Program-made: the position numbers and the translations under genes | Shown here: positions 11,267-22,510 of the stretch, in pieces | How the letters are laid out: each line of letters begins with the position of its first letter | Position numbering within the stretch: the first letter of the stretch is position 1 | Notes under the pieces: generated by a model | Told to the model about the DNA's origin: nothing | The model's database searches: none | The model's input: only the letters and a program-made list of their open reading frames with translations | Origin: Uloborus plumipes | Taxonomy: Eukaryota; Arthropoda; Arachnida; Araneae; Uloboridae | Length of the DNA: 64,000 nucleotides | Assembly (NCBI GenBank): GCA_038373865.1 | Contig: JAXGGA010001124.1 | Span: 62,001-126,000, forward strand | Direction of reading: 5' to 3'

Positions 11267-13170
11267 CCAGAAGTTCTGTCAAGAACTAAACGAGCCTACT
11301 TTCCCGTACATCGACATCGGCATTCTAGCATCTGATCAATATTCTCTTGAATATCTGAAACTGAAAATTATGTCAAACATACCTTTATAGCACTTAAAGC
11401 TGATTTCTAAAAGCAAAATATACTCCTCTCATCAAATGAAATGGACACGTAAAAAATAAATAAACGCGTAAATAAAGTTTTGTCGCACCTTTTAAAGAAT
11501 GTAACTGTTATAGTTCTTCCGTAGAAAAATTTCACAATAGTTTTCAAAAGAAAAAAATTGGTAAATAAAATAAAAGTACAAAAAACATCAAAACACATTT
11601 TATCAAAGAAAGAAAAAAAACCTCGTTCGCTAATAAAATGTCTCGAATTTTATTTTTAATCCGTTGCCAGTTGTTAAATATAAATAAAGAATAAAATACT
11701 CTCGTGAATGAAAAGTTTTTGTCAACAAAAAAAATCGCCTGCAAAAAAAAAAAAAAAAAAAAAACATAAATAAAAATAATAATAATAATAAATTAAACAA
11801 AAAAAAAAAGAATAAATAAACAAAAAATCGTCTGCCTAGTCAGTCATTTTTTTCTGAGAATGCATTTCCGCCATGTTTGCGGAGTCGGAGTTGGAATCAG
11901 AGTCCTCACAGAAGATTTTTCAGAAAAATACTTTACATACATTTTTTATCACAACTGTTTTCTTACAAAGTTAGTTTGAAGGAAATCCGCCTTTAAGTTC
12001 AGGATCAACATTCAACTTAAATTTCCCCGTAGGCGCTAATGTTAATTTTTTTTTCTGAAAGGTTCAACATTGAACGAAAAATGGTTCAAATCAAAGAGCG
12101 AAATATGGGAATGAGCCTCTCCGAGATCTTTCGAAAAAAACATTTTTATTCAATTCGGACGGTTCACTCAAAAGTTATTAGGTGGAGAAAGTTGCTTGAA
12201 CGGTTCAATGTTGAACGAAAAAATATTCAAATTGAAAATTTAGATATGGTAATGAAGTATCCTTGCCGAGATCTTTCGAACAAAAAAAAAGTTTGTTTAA
12301 ATCGGAGTGTTCACTCAAAAGTTATTAGGGGTGTGAGCTTGTTTGAACGGTTCAATGTTGAACGAAAAATTGTCCAAATCGAAAATTTAAAAACGGGAAT
12401 GAAGTATTCTTGATAAGATCTTTCGAACAAAAAAAAGTTTATTTAATTCGGACGGTTCACTTAAAAGTTATTAGGTGGGGGAAAGGTTGCTCGAACGGTT
12501 CAATGTTGAACCAAAAATGTTCAAATTTAAAATTTAAATAAGGTAATAAAGTATCCTTACCGAGATGCTTCGGACAAAAAAAAATTGTTTAAATCGGACT
12601 GTTCACTCAAAAGTTATTATGGGTGACAGCTTGTTTGAACGGTTCAATGTTGAATGAAAAATTGTTCAAATCGAAAAAGTAGATACGGGAATGAAGTATC
12701 CTTGAAAAGATCTTTCGAACAAAAAAAAGTGTTCAAATCGGACTGTTAACTAAAAAGTTAATATCGCAGGACAGGTTGTTTGAACGGCTCAAAGTTGAAC
12801 CAAAAATTGTTCAAATCGAAAAATCAAATATGGGAATGAGCTGTACTCACCGAGATCTTTCGAACAAAAAAAAAAATCGTTCAAATCGGAATATTCATTC
12901 AAAAATTATTAGGGGGGACAGACAGACAGACAGACAGACCGACAAACCGACGCACAAATTCCCCATCTCAATACCCTACTTTCCAATTTTTAATTTTTCA
13001 ATGTTCATTTTTCTTTTCTTTTTTTCTTTTTGACTTTTTTTTAAGACTTGGCGATATTTTTTAAGACTTGGCGGTATTTTTTGGACTTCGCGATATTTTT
13101 TAGATGCATTAAGCCACTTTTTATACTTTTTTCGTCTTTCTTTTATTTTTAATGGGAAAGTAGGCTAAAA
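11267..13170 (-). mobile_element. DINE-1/Helentron-like non-autonomous element, copy 1
   Basis: Read on the minus strand, the order is: an AGCCTACTTTCCC word near 13154-13166, short repeats of ATATCGCCAAGT (13036-13107), a GTCT microsatellite (12917-12955), about six tandem units of about 147 bp (about 12046-12900), a 3' segment, the inverse of the first word (11293-11307) and a short hairpin (11272-11287) near the end. This order of inverted repeat, GTCY microsatellite, central tandem repeat and terminal hairpin is the architecture I know for DINE-1/Helentron elements. A second copy lies in opposite orientation at 35330-36990. There is no coding capacity; a 124-residue open frame at 12039-12413 is repeat-derived. 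Exact termini are approximate. Confidence 0.8.
12046..12900. repeat. Central tandem repeat of about 147 bp, 6 units
   Basis: The phrase GAACGGTTCAATGTTGAAC or a variant recurs near 12055, 12200, 12350, 12499, 12641 and 12788. The phrase is a near-palindrome (GTTCAA.(2).TTGAAC). Each unit also carries a GAGATCTTTCGAACAAAAAA segment and a TCACTCAAAAGTTATTAGG segment. The sister copy has only about four units. Confidence 0.88.
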
Positions 13171-14119
13171 ACTAGAAGCAACAATTGTATGAATTCAGAT
13201 GTCCGATCAGTTTACCTATATTTATTCAAATAAGTGCTCCTTGCCGGAAAAGTTAAATCTTGGGGAATAAAATATCATTTCTAATCTACCTTACTCCTCC
13301 AGTTTTCACGCCAACTGTTAGACTTTATCAACATTTCAAGAGTATGTGTGCAAAAATTTAATGTTACTTAATCAAAACTTCGAAAGTTCTTGGAACATTA
13401 GAAAAGTGCCAAAATGGCGGAAAGTTAATGGGCCTTGAGTCAATTTCATCAGCTTGCTCTTCACCCTTATGATAGGTTAAGTGTTAAAATTACTATTAAT
13501 GCCATCGATTATCAACACATTAATTGGCTTCTCTGTCATGGGAAAAAAACTCAACGAAACTGTATCTATGTTTATACCTACGTATTGTCAAACATGTAAT
13601 CAATCAGCCCCCCCCCCCTCGGCCCAACTTCTTTTAGGACAACATATATTCATTTTTCTTCTCAGAAAAATAAAGGTAATAAAATTGCTTTTCTAATTTC
13701 TATTGCTTTTCCAAAGAAAAGACCTGTAGCAGAAGGTAGTGTTTTTGCGAATTATTCCCTAAATTACATTGGGATATGAAAGCTATTTGCTAATAGCAGA
13801 TAATTCAATTGTGATGAACGCTATCAACTGCAGATCATTTATTTCAATAAAAATGACTTATTTTTATGTCTTGTTTCTCGTATAAATCTTCGAACTATGT
13901 ACTGTATTTCACGTATTGTTAAGTGGTTGAACTAGTACTTTTCATAAAAAAATAGCCCAGATAAAATAGGAAGTTTGAAAGAAAATTTAAAGCGTGAAAT
14001 GTTTTATTAAAAAAATAGAGAACTTAAAATGTGAAGACAAAAAAAAACAAATACACCGGAATGCAACAGTGAAACTCTTCTGACAGTTTTATAACTTCGC
14101 TTTCTGCTATTGAGGTAAT
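13171..14119. other. Unassigned AT-rich DNA
   Basis: Contains a C run (13607-13618) and short open frames without recognisable content. No gene is supported. Confidence 0.45.
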
Positions 14120-14127
14120 GACGCTAT

Positions 14128-15350
14128 CAGTGCCCAGGGCCATATTTAAGGGGTGGATTTTTATGGTTCACCCCCCTCCGAATTTTTTAAAAACTATTAC
14201 AAAAATCCTTTCCATAGTTTCTCACTGAAAAAATTATTTCCTTATTTACTTTGAAACTGCATTTTCAAAATCATATTGACATTAATGAATATTTGTACAA
14301 ATTAAATGATTTTTCTGCAGTATTTATTTTTATTGTAGTTTTGTAAACATAATTTCTAAACAATACACCTTTCACTTAGAACTTTTAATACCACTAAAAA
14401 CACTCACACACACACACAAATTCTTAAAATTTGTAATATCCAATCTCTTTTTTTTTAACACATCTGAAAGTGTCTTCAGATAGAAATTTCAAAAGTACTC
14501 CTTCGAATGCGCGTATATGAGTAAACTCACCTATCCAGATTTTTTTGTTTTTCATCATTGAAAAGATGAGTTTTTTTTTTTACATTTTTCAAGTTTATAC
14601 CCTTTTAACACCTATTGTTACAAAAATCAACAAAATGCAGAACATGAAATCAAATTTTATTGACTTTATAGATTTCACGAGAGATAGGTTTGGTAAAGGT
14701 CATTCCATAAAAATGTCAACCTCATCCGAAGAAAAAAATTACCGAAGTGAAAAAAGTATCAAAAATTAAATAAATAAATAAAAATTATATAACATAAGAA
14801 GTTTAAAAAAAAAGAAAAAGTATTGTAACTATCACTGAGATTAGCCATAATAAATAGTTTTTAGTGTGTTTACTGCTTGTTATTCGATGGTTACGTTAGT
14901 CACGTTACGTTGGTCACACTCCATCTTGAGTAAAAGTGACACTTAATACTGAGAAAAATTAGGTTTAATAAATGTATTTTATGTTTTTAAAAGCCAACTT
15001 TACACATTTTTCAAATATATCATTCGATTTTTATCACTTGCTTCTTAACTTTGAGAAATTTTTGCCTCTCAACATGAGCATTCATTTTCAGGGTTGCTAA
15101 AATGTAACGTTAGTCACCCTGCTATTTTGGTTGAAAAAATATCTGCTGTCAGTAATTTTGTTTCAAATTTTTAGCAGAAATGATACATAGATACCATGTA
15201 CATTGTAAATCCACCAGCATAACTAAAAAATATTTTTTATCCTTAAAGTTACAAGTAAAAACAGTTACAAAATCAGTTCTGAATGTTACGTTAGTCACTA
15301 TGGAATGACCCTAAAACCCTCCCCGAAACTAAGGTCTGGTTACGGCCCTG
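14128..15350. mobile_element. hAT-type element with 8-bp target duplication
   Basis: An exact 8-bp repeat, GACGCTAT, flanks the segment (14120-14127 and 15351-15358). The left end begins CAGTGCCCAGGGCCATA and the right end read inward begins CAGGGCCGTAACCAG; both carry CAGGGCC(A/G)TA. CAG-starting ends with 8-bp duplications are the signature of hAT elements. No transposase is visible. A GGTCATTCC-ended element is nested at 14698-15310, leaving about 610 bp of the original element. Confidence 0.85.
14698..15310 (+). mobile_element. GGTCATTCC-ended MITE, copy 1 (complete)
   Basis: A 613-bp segment bounded by GGTCATTCCATA and its exact inverse. The interior is A/T-rich with many TTACGTTAGTCAC words in both orientations and no coding capacity. 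Copy 2 (16119-17214) and copy 3 (24317-24924, opposite orientation) align along the length. The target duplication is unresolved: TAA or TAAA flanks both sides depending on where the end is placed. Superfamily not assigned. Confidence 0.88.
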
Positions 15351-15392
15351 GACGCTATTGACTTCGAGCAGTACCGCAATTTCAGAACTTTC

Positions 15393-15418
15393 CACACACA
15401 CACACACACACACACACA
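15393..15418. repeat. (CA)n microsatellite
   Basis: Thirteen CA dinucleotides just outside the hAT element. A shorter CA tract is at 14403-14419. Confidence 0.95.
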
Positions 15419-15505
15419 AGGAGACAACTGTAAATTCTCAATGCGTTTTACATTAAAAAAAAAAAAGAAAAGATGCCCAAAAACTACATTGATTAATCAA
15501 AGCCG

Positions 15506-15528
15506 GGGAGGGGGCAATCGCCCCCTCC
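15506..15528. repeat. GC-rich hairpin, probable hAT relic
   Basis: GGAGGGGGC and GCCCCCTCC pair across a 4-base loop. A similar GGAGGGGTGATTGCCCC block lies near the end of the MITE at 57186-57450, so this may be the remains of such an element. Confidence 0.45.
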
Positions 15529-16118
15529 TGACCTATCTAAATTACTACCATCAGTGCAAAAGATACTTTTTCTTTCTAACTTCTAGCACATATGATTTTT
15601 ATAATTTCGAGCTTTATCGGCAATAATATATTTAAGGTGTTAAATTATGTGACGATTAGTTTCTTCAGGTATTTTAAAAAGCATTTTATGCAATATATGA
15701 ATTTTGATTTTCTTAACGAGACTTGCAGAAAAAATCATTAAAGAAAACTTAAGGTCCGTTGGTGGAGAAATCTGAATTTTTATACTAATTTTATAACAAA
15801 ATGTTGAGTAATATTTTAGAAACAACTCTAATAAATGAAAACACGGACAATCTTTGAAAGTCCCCCCCCCCCCATTTTTAAAAGTTACACGAAACTTCAA
15901 AGTTAAAATCTATTCCATGTCTTCAAAGCGTAATATTAAATTAATTGTTATATTATTTTTTTGAAACTTCTGGCGAAAATTAATAAAATACGCAATTTGT
16001 ACCTGTTTGATTGCAGATTTGCACTAGTCGAGGTTCGAGGTTGGTTTACGCTTATAGAATGGCTGATGAATTACAGATAAATAATAATATCTTGTTCAGC
16101 AAATTAACTAGAGTTGAG

Positions 16119-17214
16119 GGTCATTCCGTCAACCTCAGCCGAAGAAAAAAAAATATCAAAGTGAAAAAAGTATCAAAAACTAAATAACTAAATAAATAAA
16201 AATCATACAACAAAAGAAGTTAAAAAAAATTGAAAAAGTATTATAATTATCACTGAGATTAGCCATAATAAATAGTTTGTAGTGTGTTTACTGCTTGTTA
16301 TTCGATGGTTACGTTAGTCACGTCACGTTACTCACACTTTATCTTAACCCCTTAATGCCTAGCGTCCCTTTTTAGGGACGGTCCAAAAAAGGGTCTGAAT
16401 TTCCCCCAAATGAACATTTCAACCAAATAATAGTGTTCAACTAGTACCTTGGTATTGTTGCAATTCGTTATTAACAGATTGCAGCACGTAACCGTTGTAA
16501 AGTGTGTTCCGTAGCAGTTTTAATATGATCTTTATTAAAAATGACATCGTTCACAATCTCAAGAAAAAAAGTACGTTTTCAAAGTTATTTCTAGCTTCCC
16601 AGTCTGTTAATTGCTGATTTTATTTCTTTTTATAAAATGTCTTTTCAAATATTATATCGTAGGCAGAAAAAAAATTTAGTAAAAAAAGTATGTACCCTCT
16701 GGGGTCTATCGTAACTTTTAAGGGACGATTTTTATTTCCTTAATAAAAACATTTTTTTTACATAATATTTTTTTTATTATTTTTCCTGTCCATTAAACAC
16801 TGTTTGTAACCAGTATACAAAATATCTTTGGAAAAAAAATGTCAGGCATTAATGGGTTAAGTAAAAGTGACACTTAAGACTAAAAAAAAATTAAAATTTA
16901 ATAAATGTGTTTTATGTTTCTGAAAGCCAACTTTACACATTTTTCAAATATATCATTCAATTTTTTACACTTGCTTACTCTGAGAAATTTTTGCCTCACA
17001 ACATGAGCATTAATTTTCAGAGTTGCAAAAATGTTACATTAGTCACACTGCTATTTTGAAAAAATATCTACTGTCAGTAATTTTGTTTCAAATTCTTAGC
17101 AGAAATGATACATAGATACCATGTACATTGTAAATCCACCAGCATAACTAAAAAATATTTTTTATCCTTTAAGTAAAAACAGTTAAAATCAGCTCTGAAT
17201 GTTACGTTAGTCAC
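16119..17214 (+). mobile_element. GGTCATTCC-ended MITE, copy 2 (interrupted, right end lost)
   Basis: Aligns to copy 1 from the GGTCATTCC end through the last GTTACGTTAGTCAC, but lacks the final 12 or so bases of the right inverted repeat. A piggyBac-type element (16348-16856) is inserted in a TTAA that corresponds to the TTGAG/TTAAG site just before GTAAAAGTGACACTTAA in the other copies. The host copy is therefore older than that insertion. Confidence 0.88.
16348..16856. mobile_element. piggyBac-type MITE in TTAA
   Basis: A 509-bp insertion flanked by TTAA on both sides (16344-16347, 16857-16860). The inverted ends are CCCCTTAATGCCTAGCG and, read inward from the right, CCCATTAATGCCTGACA. 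TTAA duplication plus CCC-starting ends is diagnostic of piggyBac-type elements. A subterminal GTCCC...GGGAC hairpin follows the left end. No transposase is present. The empty site is seen in copies 1 and 3 of the host MITE, so the boundaries are certain. A relative of similar length is at 56657-57171. Confidence 0.92.
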
Positions 17215-17998
17215 CAATTATTTAAAAATGGGGAACAACAAATAGAGAGACATTTGAAAATATGCAGCAGTGTGTGTTTTAAAGTCTTTAAAACAAATTA
17301 TTGAGTTATTTTCTTATAAATTGCAGTTTTTAGTAAAAAAATATTTGCCAGAAAATACTTCATATAAATCCACATGTATCTTAGTTTATTATACTTTTCA
17401 AGTTAGCAACTTTTTTTCCTGAGAGTCAGACAACAGTCTGGTCATCTGTTTCACTTTGAGTTTATAAATAAGAAGAGTTAATAAAAATCTGTGAGCTGGG
17501 TGGTTTGTATTTTGGTTATTTGACGTTATTTATTCAATATTATTTGTTAAATTTTTTTATGATGTTAGTTCTTTCTTTGAATGAGCTGAAAATGATCACA
17601 TTAATGAAGAAAAAAAAAACTTGAGTGAATTACTGAGTCTAGAGTGTGAAACTAGTGAATAAGGATAGTGCTACGTGTAAAAAAAAACTTTAAATGTGCT
17701 TTTTCGCTTAAAATATGCTTGTAATTTTCTGATCTTCTAAATTAAATTCTTTTTTTCCTTTTTCAGGGCACCTGATGTTCAATCTAATAAAGAACGTTTT
17801 TCAGTAGTAACAAATATAATTGTGTTCAAGTTTTGTATTTCATTCGTGAAAAATCGTTTTTACTTTCATGACAGTTAAATTTTTTTATCCGTTTTTTTAT
17901 TATTTTTTTTAATATCCTCTGTAATTATTTCTTATTTGTTAGACCTCTTAGTATCTTAAAAAAACAAAATCGTATTTATGAATTGACAGTTAAGATTT
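17215..17998. other. Unassigned AT-rich DNA
   Basis: A CTTTTTTCCTTTTTCAG tract ending at about 17766 looks like a splice acceptor on the plus strand, but no open frame follows it for long. No gene is supported. Confidence 0.35.
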
Positions 17999-18528
17999 TC
18001 AGTAGCCAGAACCTTTGACCATTTGAGCTGCTATCTGTAATATTTCATCCAATGCCCATCTCCAAATACCCATGGAACATCTGCAGAAGGGACCACGTCT
18101 TTTGTCTTCAAAATACACGTGGCTCTTTTGAAAAACGTCATGTGACATTAACGACCTGTAAATCTGTTGTTTTAGACCTTCTGAATACGCTTTTATGGTT
18201 ACGCTATTGTAAACAACATCTTTATTAGTTTGTTGAGAGGTGGGATTGCTGGGGGGGGGGAGACAAAATATTAAAGCTTTTCCAGGGGGAATAAGGCTGT
18301 TACCCGATTGAGTTGTTATACTCCATAAATGTTTAGCTGCTGATTTAAGCGGACCCAAAGGCAAAATAGAAGCAGCTGCAGGGGTAATAACTGAAGATGA
18401 ACGCCTGTAGAGCAATGGCAGAAATTCAATTTGCTGTTTGTAACAATAGATTTTGTACGTATTGTACCTTTTTTGTTCTTTTTGCGAAAATATAAGCTTC
18501 GAATTGATGCTTTGTGTTCTTCAGACAT
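17999..18528 (-). pseudogene. Unidentified coding-like segment with a frame change
   Basis: Two overlapping minus-strand frames run end to end. The first starts with an ATG at 18528 and gives a basic segment (EEHKASIRSLYFRKKNKKG). The second continues to a stop at 17999 with about 138 residues (PLKSAAKHLWSITTQSGN, then a CRCSMGIWRWALDEI stretch). Reading both as one product needs a shift near 18420. A C run near 18251-18260 could also slip. The product is not recognised. It could be a decayed gene fragment, a retrocopy or chance. Composition is more balanced than the neighbourhood. Confidence 0.35.
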
Positions 18529-18973
18529 AGCTTTTAAAAAACAATTAAATGACCAGTATATTTTTACCTCTCGCCTTCGCTTGATTTTATAGTGGATAAA
18601 ATATAATTTATTGCTTTCATAACGTATGGAATTGCCCTCGTTATTTTTGCGGAAATTAAAATTAAATCGAAGCTAAAATTGTAAGAAAATACAAGGAAGT
18701 CACATTGTTAGTCAAGGCTGCAAACAATAAACTGAATGATTCACCGTGAGTTTTGCCTCATTTTATTAATTTTTATGTGATTTAATTAATTAGTTTACTT
18801 TATTACAGTCATTTAGTGTCACAATTTTGCATTTGTTCACTTTGTTTAGTATATTTGACCTCAAAACGACAAATGTTGCAACTCTGCAGGCAAGGTTATG
18901 TTGTAACGCCGGTTTTCTACGTTTTATTTCACAAAATTAGCTGGCAACACTGTACACAATTCACTGTGCGAAC

Positions 18974-19712
18974 TAGGGATGCACCGATTAATCGGCAGTA
19001 CCGATTAATCGGCCATAATCGGCCACTTTGCCGATTATTAATAATCGGTAAAATCAGGCCGATTAATCGGCGGATTTTATTTATTTTTTAATATTACTTT
19101 CAAAGTACACCTTTACTAAGAAATTATGATGAATAATTCTATTAATAGTAATGATTATCCTCACACAGTCGATACGAAGTTTTAAATAAATTTAATTCTC
19201 CTATTTTGAATAAATATGCACATACACGATTTTGAAACGCTTTTCATGTGTCGATGCTTTTCTCTTTAGCATTGTTCTTTTAGATAACCTGTAACTTTCA
19301 AAGAGTAAAAGTCTTGAATTAAAGTTCAATTAAAAGTACCCCCAAGTTGCGGTGCTCACCACAGACTGCCCTCCCCCCACCCACCCCTTTTTAAATTTTA
19401 TCGCTAGTTAACATTATTAACAATGTGTAACATTATTGACAAGATTTGAAAATCGGCTCTATGACATTCGATAAAATTGTGGTATCATTTTGGGAAAAGT
19501 AGGAAAATGAAAAAAAAAAAAAATCTCAGAAATAAATTACGTACTATTTCTAAACTAAGATTTGTGGAAGCAAGAGAAAAAAACAGTGACGGTGAAGTTG
19601 TTCGTATTAAAAACAATCATCCTTATCATTAATCGGCTCAGCCGATTAATCGGCCGATTATCAGCAGCCGATTAATCGGTAATCGGCCAATTTGCTTATC
19701 GGTGCATCCCTA
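18974..19712. mobile_element. hAT MITE with CCGATTAATCGG subterminal arrays
   Basis: A 739-bp element with an exact 8-bp duplication GTGCGAAC on each side (18966-18973, 19713-19720). The inverted ends begin TAGGGATGCACCGAT. Inside each end the self-complementary word CCGATTAATCGG and variants recur several times (about 18985-19075 and 19630-19690). No transposase. The preserved duplication and ends make the hAT assignment secure. Confidence 0.93.
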
Positions 19713-19720
19713 GTGCGAAC

Positions 19721-22398
19721 CCAATCTTTCTGAAGTTGTTTGGACTTTTGAAGAAGTTGACTTTGAAATTGTTGAAATTTACATGATGTAATACATGGAT
19801 GCAATACAATACATGATAAAAATATGATGCTGTGAAATAAAATCGGGTAATTAATAAACCTTTAGAAATTTAATTTTTCTGATTTAAAGTTAAACTATTT
19901 TCTTTAAAAAAATTTTCATATAACATTTTTCACCTCATTCAAAGTGACTTTAAGTGGTAGGACAGCTTTGAACCTGGCTAATAACTCATCTTGAATTTGT
20001 TTTTAAAATTATTTCTTACTTTTCAGTGAGTATAAAATAGTCGGGGAGCTTTTCGCATATCATACACTAATATGCATATAACAATATTAAAACATGAGTG
20101 TGGCAGGTTAGACAAATTATGGGTCAAAGACAGCATATCATTTTAGTTTTGCAAAAAATAGACGCTTATAAGAATTTTAATCGTAATAAATGCTTGAAGT
20201 AAACTCATCTTTTTGTCAGCTACGATTGATTTTGCGTTCGTTATTTGAAGGAAATTCAAATATTATTTTATGTTTGTTGAGTTAAGGTGGCTAAAAATTC
20301 ACAAAACAACCTGAAAAATATTATACTTCAACTTTAAATTGTTTTCTGAAGCTAAAATAAGAGAGCTTTGGGAAAAATCACTGAACAACTAATTTATGTA
20401 ACAGTGGACTTGATTTATTAAAATTACAAGCTGCTAATTTTTAACACATTTAATTAATAATTTGTTTTCTTTTCGGATTTAATGCATAAATGCTTTTCAC
20501 TCTTATCTGGTAAATTAAGAGCGTCTTACACGCCTGAAAACTGAATTTTTACATTCAAATGTTTTATGATGCTTACATAATGGTTTGTACTACCGTGGGA
20601 GAAAAGCTAAAGTACAATAGATGACAAAAATGAAAAAAAAAAAAGTTACTTTCTTTTAAATTCCCGTGACAGTATATGATTGTGCATTGAACATGTTACG
20701 AACAGTACTGTTTTAATTGTATTTTTATAACAATAAATAACACAAACTGGTTGGAAATGTTCCTACCTTAATTTGCTAAATTTTTCCGTAACGCAAAAGT
20801 ATGATGTTGGAGTTACATACTCCCCGAACCCTTACCTAAAAAGCGAAAAAACAATTACTACTTTACTGGCAAATAAACTTACATTTCTTTGCATAAAAAA
20901 ACTCAAATCTATCTGTCAATCCGTATGCATTGGAAGAAAAAATATTTGAAAGTACGTCTAAACTATTGCTTGTGGTATGTCCTTAAATTTCCTTTTATTC
21001 TCACAGCTAAATAGGGCAGAAAAAAAACCTTTCCATGCAAAACATTATTATAAATAAACTTTACGGCAAATATTTCAGTCTTCCTTCCTATCAATTCGCA
21101 ATTTTCTCTATGACATGGCAAACTTTTCTTTGCTTTTCGCATGACATTTGGACCTTAAAGAAGAAGAGCGAAAAAAATGGCAGAAATTCTTCGAGCGACT
21201 TTTGTCTCGGATTCCATTCAAAGTCGCATCAGGTTTCATTCGCTGCCTCAAAAGGTAATGTTGCCAAACGGCTGTCAGAAAAATAGCTAATAATTTCAGA
21301 GAGAAATATAATGGAAAAGGTGCCCGGTTTGCGTGTTCGCTTTAAATGATAAAACTGTCACCAATATTTTTTGACTTCGCTTCGACATTGTTACATCATC
21401 AGAATGGGAAATTATTAATACATTCTTTTTGGAAGAGGGAAAATGCGGAACTAATTTAAAATTACGTTTTTAATTGCAATCCAGAATCAAAAGAAAATTG
21501 ATCTGACAGTGTTGTGGCATTATGTTCAGACGAAGCGTAAAATGCAATGTTAGGAAGAGACAAAAATGTGTTGAATTTTATTTTGTTTCTGAATTTAATT
21601 GCCGCCGTGATGCTTAATGTAGAAGCAAGACAAGAAAAAGAAAAAAGTGAAAGATTTCTTTTAAAGTAACGTCAGTAAAATGCCTCCTAAACAAAAAGCT
21701 GATTTCTGCATGATTTATTTTTACTTTTTGCACATTAATGGCTTACATAACTATGTGAGGGAAATGAAAAACCAGGCAGTTACATGATTATGCGATTAAA
21801 ATAAATATCTATATTTTTCCAACATTGCACATTATTATTATTATTATTTAACTCAGCGAAATGATTGTCTAGATAAGAATATATCTTAAGTACGTGTAAT
21901 TAAGACTATTTTTTGACACATTACTGTGGTTTTTGAGATACATCACTTTTCTTTATTTCTCTATTCCTATTTATACTGTTATTTCCATTTTTCAATTTAA
22001 ATATCTTTACTTAAAATTAAAAATTATCATTCCTGCCCCCCCCCCCCTTTCTGCTGTGAAAATTTCTCACTCTATATAATAAGCGAACTGTAGCTTATTC
22101 TAAATCCACAGATACATTCCCCAAGTAATGTGACCTTTATTTTGGTGAACTGTTGATGGGTTTTGTATCATCATTATGTACTTATCACCATCATCCTATT
22201 TCATTATTTTAAAAATGTTAAAAATCTATATTGATTCAATTTCCACATAACTTTATTTATTTTGTTTCTGATGAAAAATTAAATAAATAAATAAAAAGAA
22301 AGAAAGAGAAAACTGTTTCACAATTACTAACCATACCTCTCACTTTAAAATTGATCGCATCGTTGTAACCTCTCTCTTGACTTTTAAAATGTCCGTCT
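19721..22398. other. No gene recognised
   Basis: A/T-rich with an (ATT)n tract near 21833-21848 and a C run near 22036-22048. An open frame at 21035-21286 ends in a somewhat balanced stretch followed by a GGTAATG donor-like site (about 21254), but nothing identifies it as an exon. Confidence 0.4.
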
Positions 22399-22400
22399 AT

Positions 22401-22508
22401 CCCAAGTAGCACACTTCGTTTTATAAACGTTGTAAAATGGTTATTAACGTTGTAACAATCGCTTAAAAACGTTTATAAAACGTTTAAACGTTACTTGTGC
22501 TACCTGGG
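22401..22508. mobile_element. 108-bp MITE with CCCAAGTAGCA ends
   Basis: Ends CCCAAGTAGCACAC and the inverse of CCCAGGTAGCACAAG are flanked by AT on both sides (22399-22400, 22509-22510). The inner arms, rich in AAACGTT and ATAAACGTT, also pair, so the whole unit can fold back. The terminal core is shared with the 1.07-kb element at 623-1693. Confidence 0.82.
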
Positions 22509-22510
22509 AT

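Noticed and set aside
12039..12413. 124-residue open frame
   Set aside because: It lies in the central tandem repeat of the DINE-like element and repeats the same phrases; the 36xxx copy does not preserve it.
11267..13170. CRISPR array, because of regularly spaced units of about 147 bp
   Set aside because: Whole units are repeated rather than short repeats with unique spacers, the setting is eukaryotic, and the structure fits a DINE-type central repeat.
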